Positions 37,040 through 48,508 of a DNA stretch of 64,000 bases are shown here, one piece after another; the first letter of the stretch is position 1, and the number at the start of each line of letters is the position of its first letter. This DNA comes from Xanthoparmelia taractica (Eukaryota > Ascomycota > Lecanoromycetes > Lecanorales > Parmeliaceae): NCBI GenBank assembly GCA_033085395.1, contig JANQBS010000173.1, forward strand, positions 1 to 64,000, given 5' to 3'. Both the position numbers and the translations under genes were made by a program. A model generated the notes under the pieces. The model was not told where the DNA came from. It did no database searches and was given only the letters and a program-made list of their open reading frames with translations.

Positions 37040-38701
37040 ATGGTGGTGACAGGCTTCGAGATATACGGTGCTATTGGGACATCCGTTGCCCTTTTGAATC
37101 TTGCGCGACAAGGCTACGGAAGTCTCGTCGAAACCTACAGCGAGTATTGTAAGGCTGGCTCCCACATCTTGGCAGCCCAACGGCACTGTTCAATGATCTA
37201 CTTCAATGTACAAGGATGGATCAAATTTTGGGGGTTCGACATACCCATGACGGACGAGCTGTACAAAGCCTACTGGGGCGAAGATGGCTGGAACGAGATT
37301 GGAAGCCAATTGGCTGTTGTGTCTATCAAATGCGCTGATCTTGCCGCGTTCATTGACAAAGCGCTACCTCCCACAAATATCTACGACCAACTCCCAGAGG
37401 ACGACCGAAGACGAGCTCGAGAATGTCTGGACCGACGAGCGCCTCCCGTAAGGGTCCGACAAGCATTCGGCCTAAGGATCCCAAGATTTGGCACAGATCA
37501 GAAGGTTGAAGAAATTCGCCTGCTTGAGGAGCACATGGCCAGGCGCACAAGTGCATTCAAGAAGGGAAAATACGTACTATCTTCCAGCAAGAAATTACAG
37601 AAACATCTTAAGGCACTTGAAGATGATTTTGACGCACTTAAACGGCTCGTCAAAACTGCATGGCCATTGCAACATCCTAATGTAGACTACAGATCATCAA
37701 CTTTAAATGAAAGACACCTAGCAGCACTCACAAAGGCACAGAAATTCCTCGTCCAAAAAGCAAAAGAAGATAGAGAGGCAGCTAAGGCGCTGTACAGCTG
37801 CTGTTCTACTACCAGACAGGCATTGAAGCTGGAATTGAGCCTTCTAGATACGACTGGGGGTCTTCGAAATAAACGATTTCATATCTTTGTACCCACAGTC
37901 CCTTATCATGACTACCTGGAAATCTCTACGGTCATACTTCAAAATGATCCTCCCCTACCCAATTTGGACTGGCAAGACAATTTGAGTGACGCATGTGACA
38001 AGGTTTGCCAAGAAGAGAGGGGCCTTCTATGTTTACCTAGCGCCAATCAGAACGGCATAGCCGGGTCCCTGCGAGAAGCCAGAGATAAGTTGTGGTTTAG
38101 CCTTGGGAAACGTGCAATGCACGTAGGTGGACTGAACCTGTCCAGATTGAACGTCTCATTGGTATCCCTGGTTGCGGCTGAACGCTTAGAACTAGCCTAC
38201 AGTGTTGTTGAAACGGGTCTCATCTTACTAGGAACACCCTGGTTATCCTCACTCAGCAGCACCGCCCTCAAGCGATTCAAAACCGGCCAGCAACCACCGA
38301 GATACGTCCTTGAAATCAACGAGTTGCATAATCTGGTTCGAATGCGGCTCTGGGACCAAAACAAGGATCTGCATCTGTATATATTTACCATCGGAAGCAT
38401 CTTGGTAGAAATCGCTCTGCGAACCGTGATTCGCGATCTTAGACGATTAGGTTCTAGGCTTGAATTCTTTGTTGCAGGATCGGATGGAGAAAAATGGCGA
38501 TCCGCAAACCACGTCACCAGCCTAGTCTCTGAACAACTAGGGGCTGCCTATTCCGACGCGGTGAAGTTCTGTCTGCAAGATCCAGTCCACGCACCTAATG
38601 ATCGTTGGAAGGAGGGTGTTCTCAAAGACACGACTCTTAGCGAAGAGCAGGTATCCCTGGAGCTGCTTGATCTGTTCTATGAGAAGGTCCTGATCAAGTG
38701 A
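37040..38701 (+). CDS. DUF7580-like fungal protein with helical N-terminus
   Basis: A single exon of 553 residues, fully open. The N-terminus (GFEIYGAIGTSVALLNLARQG) begins like the hydrophobic helical domains that open many fungal STAND- and HET-associated proteins. The middle is rich in charged helices. The C-terminal half matches from memory the DUF7580 pattern: RLELAYSVVETGLILLGTPW, DLHLYIFTIGSILVEIALRT, SEQLGAAYSDAVKFCLQD and a final LFYEKVLIK. DUF7580 has no known reaction; it is common in nonself-recognition gene neighbourhoods. The gene is divergent to the dead patatin-like gene and looks intact, with no rare features in the start context. Confidence 0.75.
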   Translation: MVVTGFEIYGAIGTSVALLNLARQGYGSLVETYSEYCKAGSHILAAQRHCSMIYFNVQGWIKFWGFDIPMTDELYKAYWGEDGWNEIGSQLAVVSIKCADLAAFIDKALPPTNIYDQLPEDDRRRARECLDRRAPPVRVRQAFGLRIPRFGTDQKVEEIRLLEEHMARRTSAFKKGKYVLSSSKKLQKHLKALEDDFDALKRLVKTAWPLQHPNVDYRSSTLNERHLAALTKAQKFLVQKAKEDREAAKALYSCCSTTRQALKLELSLLDTTGGLRNKRFHIFVPTVPYHDYLEISTVILQNDPPLPNLDWQDNLSDACDKVCQEERGLLCLPSANQNGIAGSLREARDKLWFSLGKRAMHVGGLNLSRLNVSLVSLVAAERLELAYSVVETGLILLGTPWLSSLSSTALKRFKTGQQPPRYVLEINELHNLVRMRLWDQNKDLHLYIFTIGSILVEIALRTVIRDLRRLGSRLEFFVAGSDGEKWRSANHVTSLVSEQLGAAYSDAVKFCLQDPVHAPNDRWKEGVLKDTTLSEEQVSLELLDLFYEKVLIK

Positions 38702-40083
38702 GGACCCTGATGCCTAGTGAACAGAATTATAGGTTGACTGACGGTTCTATCAGGATCGCACTTACACGTTCGCTACCAAGCAATATCGAACGCACGTTAT
38801 CCTCGTGGTGAATTGGTAGGGCACAATGATCGCCAACAACTTCTCCCTCTCTCCCTTGGTCGGATGTTCGTCACCCAATACCACATCCCTTCCACCTATT
38901 TTCTTGTCTACCACCATGCCTTTTCCACCATCCATACCACCATCCATACCACCATCCTAGCATAGTCACTATTACCGCGGCGCCGTCTCATAGTGTCATA
39001 GTCTACAACCAGCAAAATCTACTTCACGTCCCTGCTGTCGACTCCATGAGCTTAACAGTCCGTGATTACGATGGTGTAAATATAGTTGTACCAGCTCGAA
39101 GAACCTTGGCATTACCTCCTTGTTTGCTAGGCGGTATTTATGGCCTGGAGCAGTGTAGTCTTTCCAGGGTTTACGTTGTATTACGATTCCAACCCATCCC
39201 GGTACCAGTCTTCCCATCGTCTTCTCACAAGTCTGCGCTACATCATCCCACCACAGCACTACCGAATCCTCCAACCATCTGCCGTATACCGCTCTATTGG
39301 CAAATCATCTACTGACCAGCACTTTCTTCCTTGACCGGAAGTCTCAGTCCTAGCATATTTTTCCACACCTCTAAGTAAAGTTTCTGCCTCCTTGCTTATA
39401 ACTGTGCTCACAGCCTCGATCAATTTACCTTGCATACCCCTTGTTTCTTCTTGGGTCGGGGAGGTGGCGCCATAGGGCACAGATGCTTCTGGTCTTTAAT
39501 AGCTTGGTTACTACTCGTCTGTTGTCTACCTAGAGTCCATATCGACCTCTCGAAACTTTCGCAGGAGGACTTCAGTTGACCCGATTGACCTGCAAGTGAC
39601 CCAGGAAAGAAAACTATGAGCCTAGGGCTTGGCTGTGAGGATTCGTGGATCGCTCACTTTGCGATAGGTGAGCACCAATTCATCTATCCGAACGCCACAA
39701 GCACCACGAACTTACAGTCATGCTAGCAATCTCTAAAATTAAGGATAGTATATTGGAAAAAGCTATGGCCCCGCAACCTCCCTTCTGGCATTCACGATAG
39801 GCTAACGTGTTGGAACTGTTGCAGCATTGTTTTGTAGTTACCCCGCGAACTCGGCATGAGTAGTGTCATCGAAGCTTACAATCTGAGAAGATGAGTGTGG
39901 TTACAAGAGTCATTATTCTGCTAAAAGGAAAGAGAATATGCAGAAAGGGAAGACACGTGACGAAGACTCTGCTGTTGCAACGCCGAGCTTCGATCCAAGC
40001 GCCCTATTTTAGGTAGAAGAGACTGCGTTCTAATCCAAGAATAGCCTTTGTAGAGGAATACAAGTTAGAAAGTAATCACAAAT
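38702..40083. other. No confident gene; possible minus-strand fragments
   Basis: Two minus-strand frames, 39259-39480 (GKLIEAVSTVISKEAETLLR, DDLPIERYTADGWRIR) and 38996-39274, look weakly protein-like and could be exons of a decayed gene, but no domain was recognised. A CCACCATCCATA triple iteration lies at about 38930-38957. Confidence 0.35.
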
Positions 40084-43000
40084 CTACCACTCCTCATCTT
40101 CATCATCCCCAGCCTGCACTTGCGGCTCCTTCTCAGTGCTTTTTGCTTGCTTCATCCTCATTATCTTCAGCTCCAGTTCCATCGCTTTTATTTTGTCACT
40201 GCTGCCCTCGGACATCCTGCTCTCATCGGCTTTCGCATCTCGACTGCCACCCCCACGCCGAGCATGAAATGTCCTCTTAGACCGAGGAACAAAGTCCTGA
40301 GCCAGGGAATGCCCAACAGACATTGGCCGGTGAGTGTCGTTCCGGGTCTCATCCCGCGCCGCCAGCTCACTCCACGTATCCTCCGACGTACCATAGATAT
40401 CGCTGATAACGTCATCAAAATGCGCACTCGTCTTAGCAACACTCTCGAAATGCTTGGCTTTGAGCAGCGGTCTTTGAAGACTCTGGCCTTTTTTACTCTC
40501 GTAGAATTCCCAATTAGCAAGCGCCAACGCCGTTTGGAAAACGTTCTTGATCTGCCGCCCATTCCAGAGGCGGGACGGTTTATTCTCGTTCTCGAGCCAG
40601 TGGCTCTCCGCGAATTTGAGTATCTCATCTTCGGAGAAATCAAGTTTGAGGCTAGACTTTCGAAGGCGCGAGAGGCTGCGCTCCCAGATCTGTATGGTGG
40701 TAGGTTTGTCGAGTTTGGGGTAGTAGAGGCTGACGTGGATACGGGACCGGAATGCTTCGTCGAATGCGCCGACGCGGTTGGTAGTAAGGATTATAACACC
40801 GGAAAAGTATTCCAGTACGCGGAGAAAGACTACGAAAAGCTTAGCACGCGTATCAGACGGAACTGTACACACATTGAGGCTCACCTGAGACGAGAGCGTT
40901 CCTTGTGATGTCACTCTTCTCTCGTTTAGCCAGGAAAACATCGGCTTCATCCAGAAGTAGAACACATCTCCATCTGTGTGCCAGCGTACAATAGTCCAGA
41001 AGCTTTTCCTCAGCTTGTTTAACGTCTGTGCTAAGATCACCACATGTAGTCGATAGCAGTGGTCTCTTAAGCTGAGCTGCCACGCACTCGGCGGTGGATG
41101 TTTTCCCAACTCCGGGAGCGCCGTGAAGAAGTATGATCAGTCCTTCGCCCTTTCCTTTGACAATATCCATCTGAAATTCATCCGAATCCTCTTCCCGCTC
41201 ATCGGATGTCTGCTTCGGATCTCTGACCTGGTTCTTGACAATGGCTTGAAGGAGCTTTTTGTAGCCCGGCGGTAGAACCAGGTCATCGTACCCAGTGGAA
41301 GTCGTTTGCATTTGATCTAGAGTTATATCACTGACCAAACTAATGTTGAGTGGGAACCATTTCCGGTTGAGTATTGCATAGCCATAGACTCGAAAAGGGA
41401 GTAACATGATGTAATCGTCTGAACCTGAAAGAGAGGGTTCGAGAATGTCGCGGTACTCGAGAAGCGTAGTGGAGTTGACAAACTCATCACGACGGTTCAG
41501 ATCGATGATATTATCATCGAACACGTCTGTGCTTGGATCTTGACCCTGCTTGACAGGGAGAGGGTCAAAAATCTCTCTTGAATTTGCTAGAGTTGGCACG
41601 ACGATGACACCACCACTAAGTTTCAATCTCCACTTCTCAATAGCCTTCCGATAATGTGTCACACCAGCAGCTTGATCCAGCATAACCTCGCTGTGGACCT
41701 AATCGGTGTCATATTAGCGGAAGAACATAGATATACACCAGAAAGGAGCAGTGCAATGAGCGGGCCAAGTACCTCTTCATCGTAGATAACATAATTTAAA
41801 GACCCCTAGAATGGCATTTGTGACTGCCAGAGGTCCCTGCTCTCTCTCAGAGTTGTACCTGAGTATCGGTGATGCGCTCCAGCCGCAAGCTGCGTAAAAC
41901 GTCGTCCCCTTTCGGCCAAAGCCCGGGAGACCTTTTCCTGCTGGGGATGAAACCCCCACGGATATATTTCGAAGGCATTCACTTTCCGGTTACCATTGTA
42001 TTTTGGTATAACAAACCTTCTAGATTTCGGTCCCAGTCTGTCACCATCAAAGTCGATTGAGAAGCAGTCAATGCCGAACGGCGTCACGCTCGGGCCCGAG
42101 CTCCGGATGGTATCGCGGGCTCTTTCTTCAGTCTCTGATTCTTCGTCCCACTCACGATCCCAGACTGCATGAAAGTTCGACTTGTTGGCGGTATCGAGAA
42201 TTGGTCGTCCTCCAGTAACATGAAGGACCCGATAAGCTTGATAGGTACTGATATCTTCTGGAAATTTTGCGGAATAGACTAGGTCGCCCGGCTTGTAAAG
42301 CAGCCAGAGATGCTCAAAGGCGACCTCTTTTAGAGTCCGGTTGGCGACTTGACGCTTCACATCGAGAATATCCTGCATGTCCGTATCCATAAAACTCACG
42401 AGATAACGAAGTTGGTCCCTTTCCGCTTTTGCACTGGATGCATCTGTAACATGAGACTCGAACTCGGCTGCGCCTGTCCTTACTTTACCTGCTTCCTGCG
42501 TCGGCTTCGTACATGTAACACTGCCCTCATGGTGGGTTTGAGTAGTATCTGTCTGATCAGATGGCCCTGGTTCTACTTCCATCCGATGGAGATTTTCCTC
42601 GACGTCCTGTAAGGCTTGCCTTATCTCCGCCTCATAAGCAACGAGATACTTGAACGGGCGCAGCCAGACATTGCGATCTTCCGGAAAAACCATACCCGTA
42701 CAGTCACCGAGTAAGTTGAGAAGAAGTTTCGAATTGATGGTAAGACGGTATGAAGTACCAAGCGACGAACCTTCTCCAAAGGATAACTCATCATTGTTAA
42801 ACTTGTTGTCAGGCATGCTCTTTTCTCTGTTACTTCCTCGTCCAGTTGATCGCCGGCCAACTTTTCCCTGTCCGTTCGAAGAAACAATGAGGATTGGCTG
42901 TTCAGAAATGATTCCGTTTTTTGTTTTGACTTCCCGCCATTGCCATTGGGGGACTCGGTGAATTTTGGCTTCCTGTGCTTTCGTCCCCTTTTCACCCACT

Positions 43001-43276
43001 TTTGATCCGGTGCTATATATAAGAGCTATCAGCAGCCTCAGTGATAAGAGGAGCTGGCGGGAGCATTTACTTATTTAGGCCCTTCAGTATGCTCAGTTCG
43101 CTCTCGACAACGCTGAGGTGTTTCTTCAAGAGGGCTGTATACTCGTCGTATTGTGGGTGTGTATTCTCAGGAGGTCCAACGTATTTTGAGCCACTATTTT
43201 CGCCGTTTATGGGCTTTGACTCCAGAGCCTGAGTATCCCGGGCATTTCTGATGTCGGTATCAGAAAGCAGTGACAT
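40084..43276 (-). CDS. DUF7025-AAA+ ATPase, with an in-frame TAG
   Basis: Exons: 43071-43276, 41773-43012, 40885-41698 and 40084-40829, all in phase (1002 codons). Exon 2 holds the DUF7025-like domain: FEHLWLLYKPGDLVYS, QAYRVLHVTGGRPI, FGIDCFSIDFDG, FEIYPWGFHP and RYSGTTLRE. Exon 3 holds the AAA+ core with Walker A HGAPGVGKTST and Walker B RCVLLLDEADVFL; exon 4 carries GVIILTTNRVGAFDEAFRSR (sensor 1 and arginine finger region). The charged tail ends DDEDEEW. These fungal AAA proteins resemble BCS1-like ATPases by the core; their role is unknown. Odd: exon 2 contains TAG at 41806-41808 between YSGTTLRE and YDEEVHSEVMLD, and I found no splice pair that removes it in phase. Either an unusual intron covers 41773-41850 or the gene is interrupted. 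Confidence 0.75.
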
Positions 43277-43449
43277 GGTTGAGGGATCAGACGTCTCTGG
43301 CTGCTTAGGGTCTTTTGAAGCGACGACCAGGTTGAGCCTACATTAGGCTCGTATAGCTATATTCATGGAAAGAAGTTTGCTACAAAAAGCGGTGGGAATT
43401 TGGATCATTTTCAATAGACAACGGACGAGGCTGAGGATGCTGACGAATG
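43277..43449. promoter_or_regulatory. Upstream region of the AAA gene
   Basis: Only about 170 bases separate the start of the leftward AAA gene from the foldback element at 43450, so the element sits within its likely promoter. Confidence 0.4.
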
Positions 43450-44121
43450 TTAATGTTGCATCACCCCGGTGGGTCGTGCATATCCATGGCCATCCCATCA
43501 CCCCGATGAATATGACGGATATCCATCGGGAGGATACTTCCTGGTGGTGCCGTCACGCCCATCTCATGGGCATTTTAAAAATTCCTTATTTCTTATTCCA
43601 CTGATTATATAAAATAAATATTAAAAATCTAATAAAAAAATATTATTTTTCATCATTTATTTTATTTATATAATTTAAAATTATTTAAAATTATTAAGAA
43701 ATAAAAAAGTTATTATTAAGAAAAGAATATTTTCTTATAGGGATAAGTTTCGGGGGTGATAGTCCCTAAGACCCCTATAACAGATTATTGTTAAAAACTT
43801 TAATTTTTTTTATAGGGCTTCCGGGGGCCTACTACCCCCGAATCTTAACCCTAGAGAAAGAAAATCTTTTTTTAATAATAACTTTTCTATTTCTTAATAA
43901 ATTTGAAAAATTTTAAATTATATAAATAAGATAAATGATGAAAAATAATATTTTTTTATTAGATTTTTAATATTTGTTTTATATAATTAGTGGAATAAGA
44001 AATAAGGAATTTTTAAAATGCCCATTAGATGGGCGTGACGGCACCACCAGGAAGTATTCTCCCGATGGATATCCGTCATATCCATGGGCATGCACGATCC
44101 ACGGGGGCGATGCAACATTAA
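43450..44121. mobile_element. Foldback/MITE-like element with TTAA flanks
   Basis: A 664-bp sequence (43454-44117) begins TGTTGCATC and ends GATGCAACA, and is bounded on both sides by TTAA (43450-43453 and 44118-44121). The two arms are inverted copies over roughly 270 bases, including CGTGCATATCCATGG-type starts, a GATATCCATCGGGAG step, TCCTGGTGGTGCCGTCACGC, GGGCATTTTAAAAATTCCTT and then a very AT-rich part. The left arm has about 20 extra bases near 43490. The centre (about 43736-43860) is non-repeated with C-runs. No transposase frame is present, so it is non-autonomous. TTAA flanks are typical of piggyBac-type insertion, though TA also fits. Confidence 0.75.
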
Positions 44122-44498
44122 CGGCTTTACCGTTCCACCGCGGAAGTCAATATAAACGAAATAGGCAGGAGGTACTATATAAGCTATACTATATCTAGCT
44201 AGTTGCGTCATTAGCGCTCACTCAGAGATGACCTGTACTCGTACCTCAAGGCTGTGCTTCCAAATCGACCTAAGAAGTAGAGTTCCTTGACATGACTTAC
44301 GCCGACTTCATGAAAAGAAGAGCGTTCAGGAGCGATCCGACTCAATTTCAACGCGCAATCGGACTCGAGGCCGCGATCAAGACAAAACCTCAGCCCGATC
44401 ATCCTTTTCTCTCCGGATGCATTAGATTTGGCTACAGAGATCCTTCAATAGCAACAAAGCCTTTAATCTAGCGTCAACATTTGTGCATTGCCCGCCCA
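44122..44498. other. Intergenic, upstream of the DUF7708-like gene
   Basis: No gene seen. It would hold the promoter of the rightward DUF7708-like gene. Confidence 0.4.
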
Positions 44499-46823
44499 AT
44501 GGAACACCACACTTTCTCGAAAGCTACTGCCGTTCCACGACCTAGGTTGTATAATATTGTGCATACTTATATACAGAAGCAGCTGCCTCGAGATATTCAC
44601 CATGCACTGAAGGCGCTGAGAGATCGAGAAGAGGCGGCTACTTGTCCGCCGCAGTCACGTTCTACTCAAGAGACGATAAGGCCTATACTGGCGGAGCAGG
44701 GACAGGGATCCAGAGTCAATCAAGCCGTTAGGAACCAAAATAATAATGATAATGATGACCTTCCACTGTGAGCACTTTCCCCAGGCAGACAATTTTCGTA
44801 GTTGACTCCGTGAAGCGAAGAGTTGTACAAAGACGCTACGAGTGAGGAACTACTCTTCAAAACTGCTATGCAAACGTACGAGGAAACAACAAAAGGCTCA
44901 AAATATGGAACAAACATCCTTAGTGAGGCCCCACATACGTGGGAGGAAGTTCTAGCAGAAGTGAACGCTGCGTCCGAGCGCTACAACGATGTCTCCGGCT
45001 CTTGGGGAAAGATTCGTAAAGGCCTCCGCAGCTTTGGAATCAACAATCAGGCCTTAGACGCTTGGACAGGCCTTTTACCGACTCAATCACAGTACTTGTC
45101 TATACTTTGTGGGGGCCTGAAACTTATAATAAGTGTCCGTACGAACCCGACGCTCATTCTCACATGTGCTAACTGCCAACAGGCTACAGCGCGCTTGCAA
45201 GACCTTCGCAACGAGATTTGTGAAGCTTTAGCAGAAATTCCAACCTTACTCGCATGCACACACAGAGCACTGGGCGCCTTTAAGAAATCCAAAGAGCTTC
45301 ACCGATGCAGTGCTACCCTTTACTCCGCAACCATAGCTGCGTTATGCCACATTGTTGAATGGTACAATGAGAAAGCTATGAGTAAGATCTGCCATTTTAA
45401 TGGTTTCGGAAGGGAGTCAAGCTGAACTTTGCTCAGAGAAGTTCTCCAAAAGCCTTTTCAAGCAGAGCTCTTATGAAAAGAAATTGAGCGATTTGATTGG
45501 AGCAATCAGAACCCACTCTCAGCACTTCGACAGTTGTGCGAAACTATGCTCGTACGAGACCGTCGTGCACACGAATGAGACAGTCAAATCTCACCACAAA
45601 GATACACGAAAAAATCATCTGGAAATCGTGGGACGACTAGATCACTTGAACCTTGCATCATCCCAGCGGGACAACCTGCTTGGCAATCTCGTTGTTACCG
45701 AAACTGGGAACATGCAGCAAATGATGGGGGTGTTAGCGAGCAGGTTCGACCAAATGTCAGAAAGCAATATCAAAGACTTAATCGAGACGTCCATGAGCAA
45801 GACACTCGAGAATTTTCTTTCCAGCAGTGATCGCATGGATTTCAGGGCACAAGACGGTCAGCACTCGGCTCTAGATCTTGACTCTTCCTAGCTAATTTGA
45901 CCCAGTGAGAGGACCAACGCTTCCCATCCGTAGAGTAGCGTCGGAATCTCAACTGCGACGAGGTATGCTCCACTGGGTCAATATAGGTATTCAAGCTGAC
46001 TCGTCCTACAGAGCGTCGGAGGTTTCGGCAGCAGCTCCTCACCAGGCTCGAATACGAAGATTCAGTCGTTGAACAAGACGTAGATGCCAAACTTCAAACC
46101 ATCTGGACATTGCCAAAGCAAGACCAGGACCGCGTAATGGTGATCATGCGCTCCCCCAAGCTACAAAAATGGATTACAAACACTTAGTCCTCGGCTCTCC
46201 TCATCAACGCCAACCACGAAGGCTCCACGAGACAGCAACCCACCTCCTTCATCTGCGCAAAGCTGGTCGACTCCATCACCCCTTCCCCCAGCGATGCCCA
46301 GACAGAGTTCCAGATGATCCTTGCACTTGCCTTCTTCTGCGGCGAACACTTACACAAAACGGACCCGGACTCTGGACCCAACGGTATGATGAGGTCTCTG
46401 CTCGCGCAACTCCTCCTCGCATACCCCGACTTCGATCTCCGCGTCATCCCGCAAATTCAACATCTCGACTTCGACGACGTGAATGATCTCTGCGATGTTT
46501 TTGACCTGCTCATCGCGCAACTCCCGGATTATACCGTGGTCTTCTGCATCGTGGATGCCATCAGCTTCTTCGAAGATAATAACTCTATTTGCGCAGAAGC
46601 GAATATAGTGGTGCAGGCGCTTGTGGATGTGGTGGAGCGCACAAAGGACGGTGGGTGTAGGTTCAAGCTGCTGTTGATGAGCCCTTGGAATAGTCGCGTG
46701 CTATATAGAAATATGCATGATCAGAGAGGGGATGTCGTTTGGTTGCCGGGCAAAGTCCCGGCACAGGGCGGCTTTACGGGCTTGAAGTGGAGTGCGAGCA
46801 TTGAGTCTGGTCTACGATCCTGA
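44499..46823 (+). CDS. DUF7708-like protein with an in-frame TAG
   Basis: Exons rebuilt in phase: 44499-44767, 44816-45134, 45183-45381, 45437-45856 and 46012-46823 (673 codons). The 48-bp intron at 45135-45182 is a multiple of three with a GCTAAC branch site, so it is open if retained. The N-terminal half fits the fungal DUF7708 pattern: ATSEELLFKTAMQTYEE, WEEVLAEVNAASERY, GSWGKIRKGLRSFG, LLPTQSQYLSILCGGLKLI. The C-terminal half reads RSPKLQKWITNT-stop-SSALLINAN, SFICAKLVDS, LAFFCGEHLHKTDPDSGP, MMRSLLAQLLLAYPDFDL, LPDYTVVFCIVDAISFFE, which resembles an NTPase-like region without a clear P-loop. The TAG (46185-46187) sits inside the conserved stretch. A 54-base intron could remove it in phase, but that would delete well-matching residues. 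Function unknown; such proteins are often near HET/NLR genes. Confidence 0.65.
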
Positions 46824-47250
46824 GATGGAGAGGGTAGTGGTAAAAAGGGTTTGCGCCGTGGAATACTTCAAGTATGGATGGAAGGATGCGTACAGGTCCT
46901 CCCGGATGCTGAGCGATATTATTGCGGTTTGATGAATTGGATATATGGAAATAATACACACCAGATGTACGTAATAAAAATTAATTACTTGTTGAAACCG
47001 AGAGCCGACGTATTGGTACTGTAGGGCTAAGAATAGCGGGGATCGGTGTCCAACGACTTTTTTTTGCCGGATGGAGGATAAGGTCGATAAAGCTCGTTCT
47101 GCATGTCAGCTTCGATTCAATCACACGTCAGATCTTTGCAAAAGCATATGATGGCTGCACTCATAGTTGGCTGCATAATTACACCAGTTTTCATCCTGTC
47201 TAGTTCTCCAGGGGAAGCCAGATGTGCCCCAGGCATTGAAACAATGAGCC
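46824..47250. other. Intergenic
   Basis: No gene seen. It holds the 3' flank of the DUF7708-like gene and the promoter of the Zn2Cys6 regulator. Confidence 0.4.
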
Positions 47251-48508
47251 ATGCCTAAACCACAGGGGAACCCCAGGGACAAAAGGCTCAGCGCGTGCGA
47301 CGAGTGCCGTATGCAGTCCTCACCGCTCTTTGTAACAATGACTGACGAGTCCGTATGCAGGCATCCGGAAGCTGAAGTGCACGGGAGAGCCTGTAGGATG
47401 TTCACGCTGCAAGTCGGAGGGTAGTACATGCCACTACTCGCAGAAAAAAACCATGGGAAGACCACGGAAGAGGCGGCGTGTGGAATCAGGAGATACAGCG
47501 AACAGGGATGGGGAAATGGGGGAGCTGGAGGGCGAAGCTGTCGGTGCAGCAGATGTAGGATTTCAAGACTTGGATCTTACAATCTTCTCTGGAAGCGAGC
47601 CTGGGCTGGGAACAGGTGGCTTCCACCTTCCCAACGGCAGCTTTGAAAGGCTCGATATGGTCTCCCTCGAAGCTGGAAGCAGACCAAACTTCGCAAACAT
47701 AGAACCTTCCAGTCTTGACCTTGCAGAAGGGCCGGCGTCCCACCTTGAGCAAGGCTTTCCTGATTGGGACCCTTCGCAGGATCTAGGTTCACACTTTTCT
47801 ACATCGGTCGATGTCCCTCTGCAGCTGCAAACTCCACTCAATTCCCGTGACCAGCTAGACAGCAACAGTCACACCACGGGGGCTGCAGAGATTGGCTGCT
47901 CTTGCTTGTCCAACCTCTACTCGATGCTTGCAAAATTCCAATCAGTTCCATCGCCATCATTCCCGTACTCCATGGGAATCTTAAAAATTGCAACAGCTCT
48001 CAGCCGTAGCGTTGTTGCATGTCATACTTGTTCGCAGACATACAACACTGCATTACAGAACTCCATGCTACTCGGGACACTCTTACAACTGCTGATCATG
48101 GAGTACGCCAAGCTCCTCAACCACATCGATGAGAGGTCAAAGCAAGCTGAGAAGATAGCGTTTCGTCTTGGCGACCCATCGTCGCTATATGATAGCCGGC
48201 ATACGGACCTCCCTGATTGTCCCATGGCCATTAACGTAGATCTCAGTGGGGATGAATGGCGTACTTTGGCCAGGAAAGCTGTAGCGCAGGAGGTCCTCGG
48301 TAGTTCCCAAGGTACTACTGGCTTGACTGGTCTGGTCCAGCAAATGAAAACCAGACAGGTCTCATGGCGCGAGCGGTTTTCGACCGGCCCATGTACAGCT
48401 TTTCACAGCGCCATTCACCAGCATAGCGCCGACCATCCTGATCACCTATGTGTGCATGCCATCTACATTGAGGCCCTTAGTAGGTCTCTTCAAGCGCTTG
48501 GACTTTGA
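47251..48508 (+). CDS. Zn2Cys6 transcription factor (AflR-like C-terminus)
   Basis: Two exons, 47251-47308 and 47361-48508, joined in phase across a 52-bp intron (branch GACTGAC) to 401 residues. The intron splits the zinc cluster right after ACDECR. The cluster then reads IRKLKC, GEPVGCSRCK and GSTCHYSQ, giving C-x2-C-x6-C-x6-C-x2-C-x6-C (Cys 16, 19, 26, 33, 36, 43). It is followed by a basic GRPRKRRR stretch that serves as nuclear signal. The C-terminal part (CSCLSNLYSMLAKFQ, ACHTCSQTYNTALQN, LLQLLIMEYAKLLNHID) matches the helical regulatory domain of AflR-like and other C6 factors. It should bind CGG-type half sites as a dimer. Targets are unknown; no complete biosynthetic cluster surrounds it. 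Confidence 0.9.

Noticed and set aside
40120..40908. A 262-codon plus-strand frame opposite the AAA gene
   Set aside because: It is an antisense shadow of exons 3 and 4 of the AAA gene.
46134..46187. A 54-bp intron that would remove the TAG in the DUF7708-like gene
   Set aside because: It would delete residues that fit the family well, and its branch site is weak. It is kept only as an alternative.
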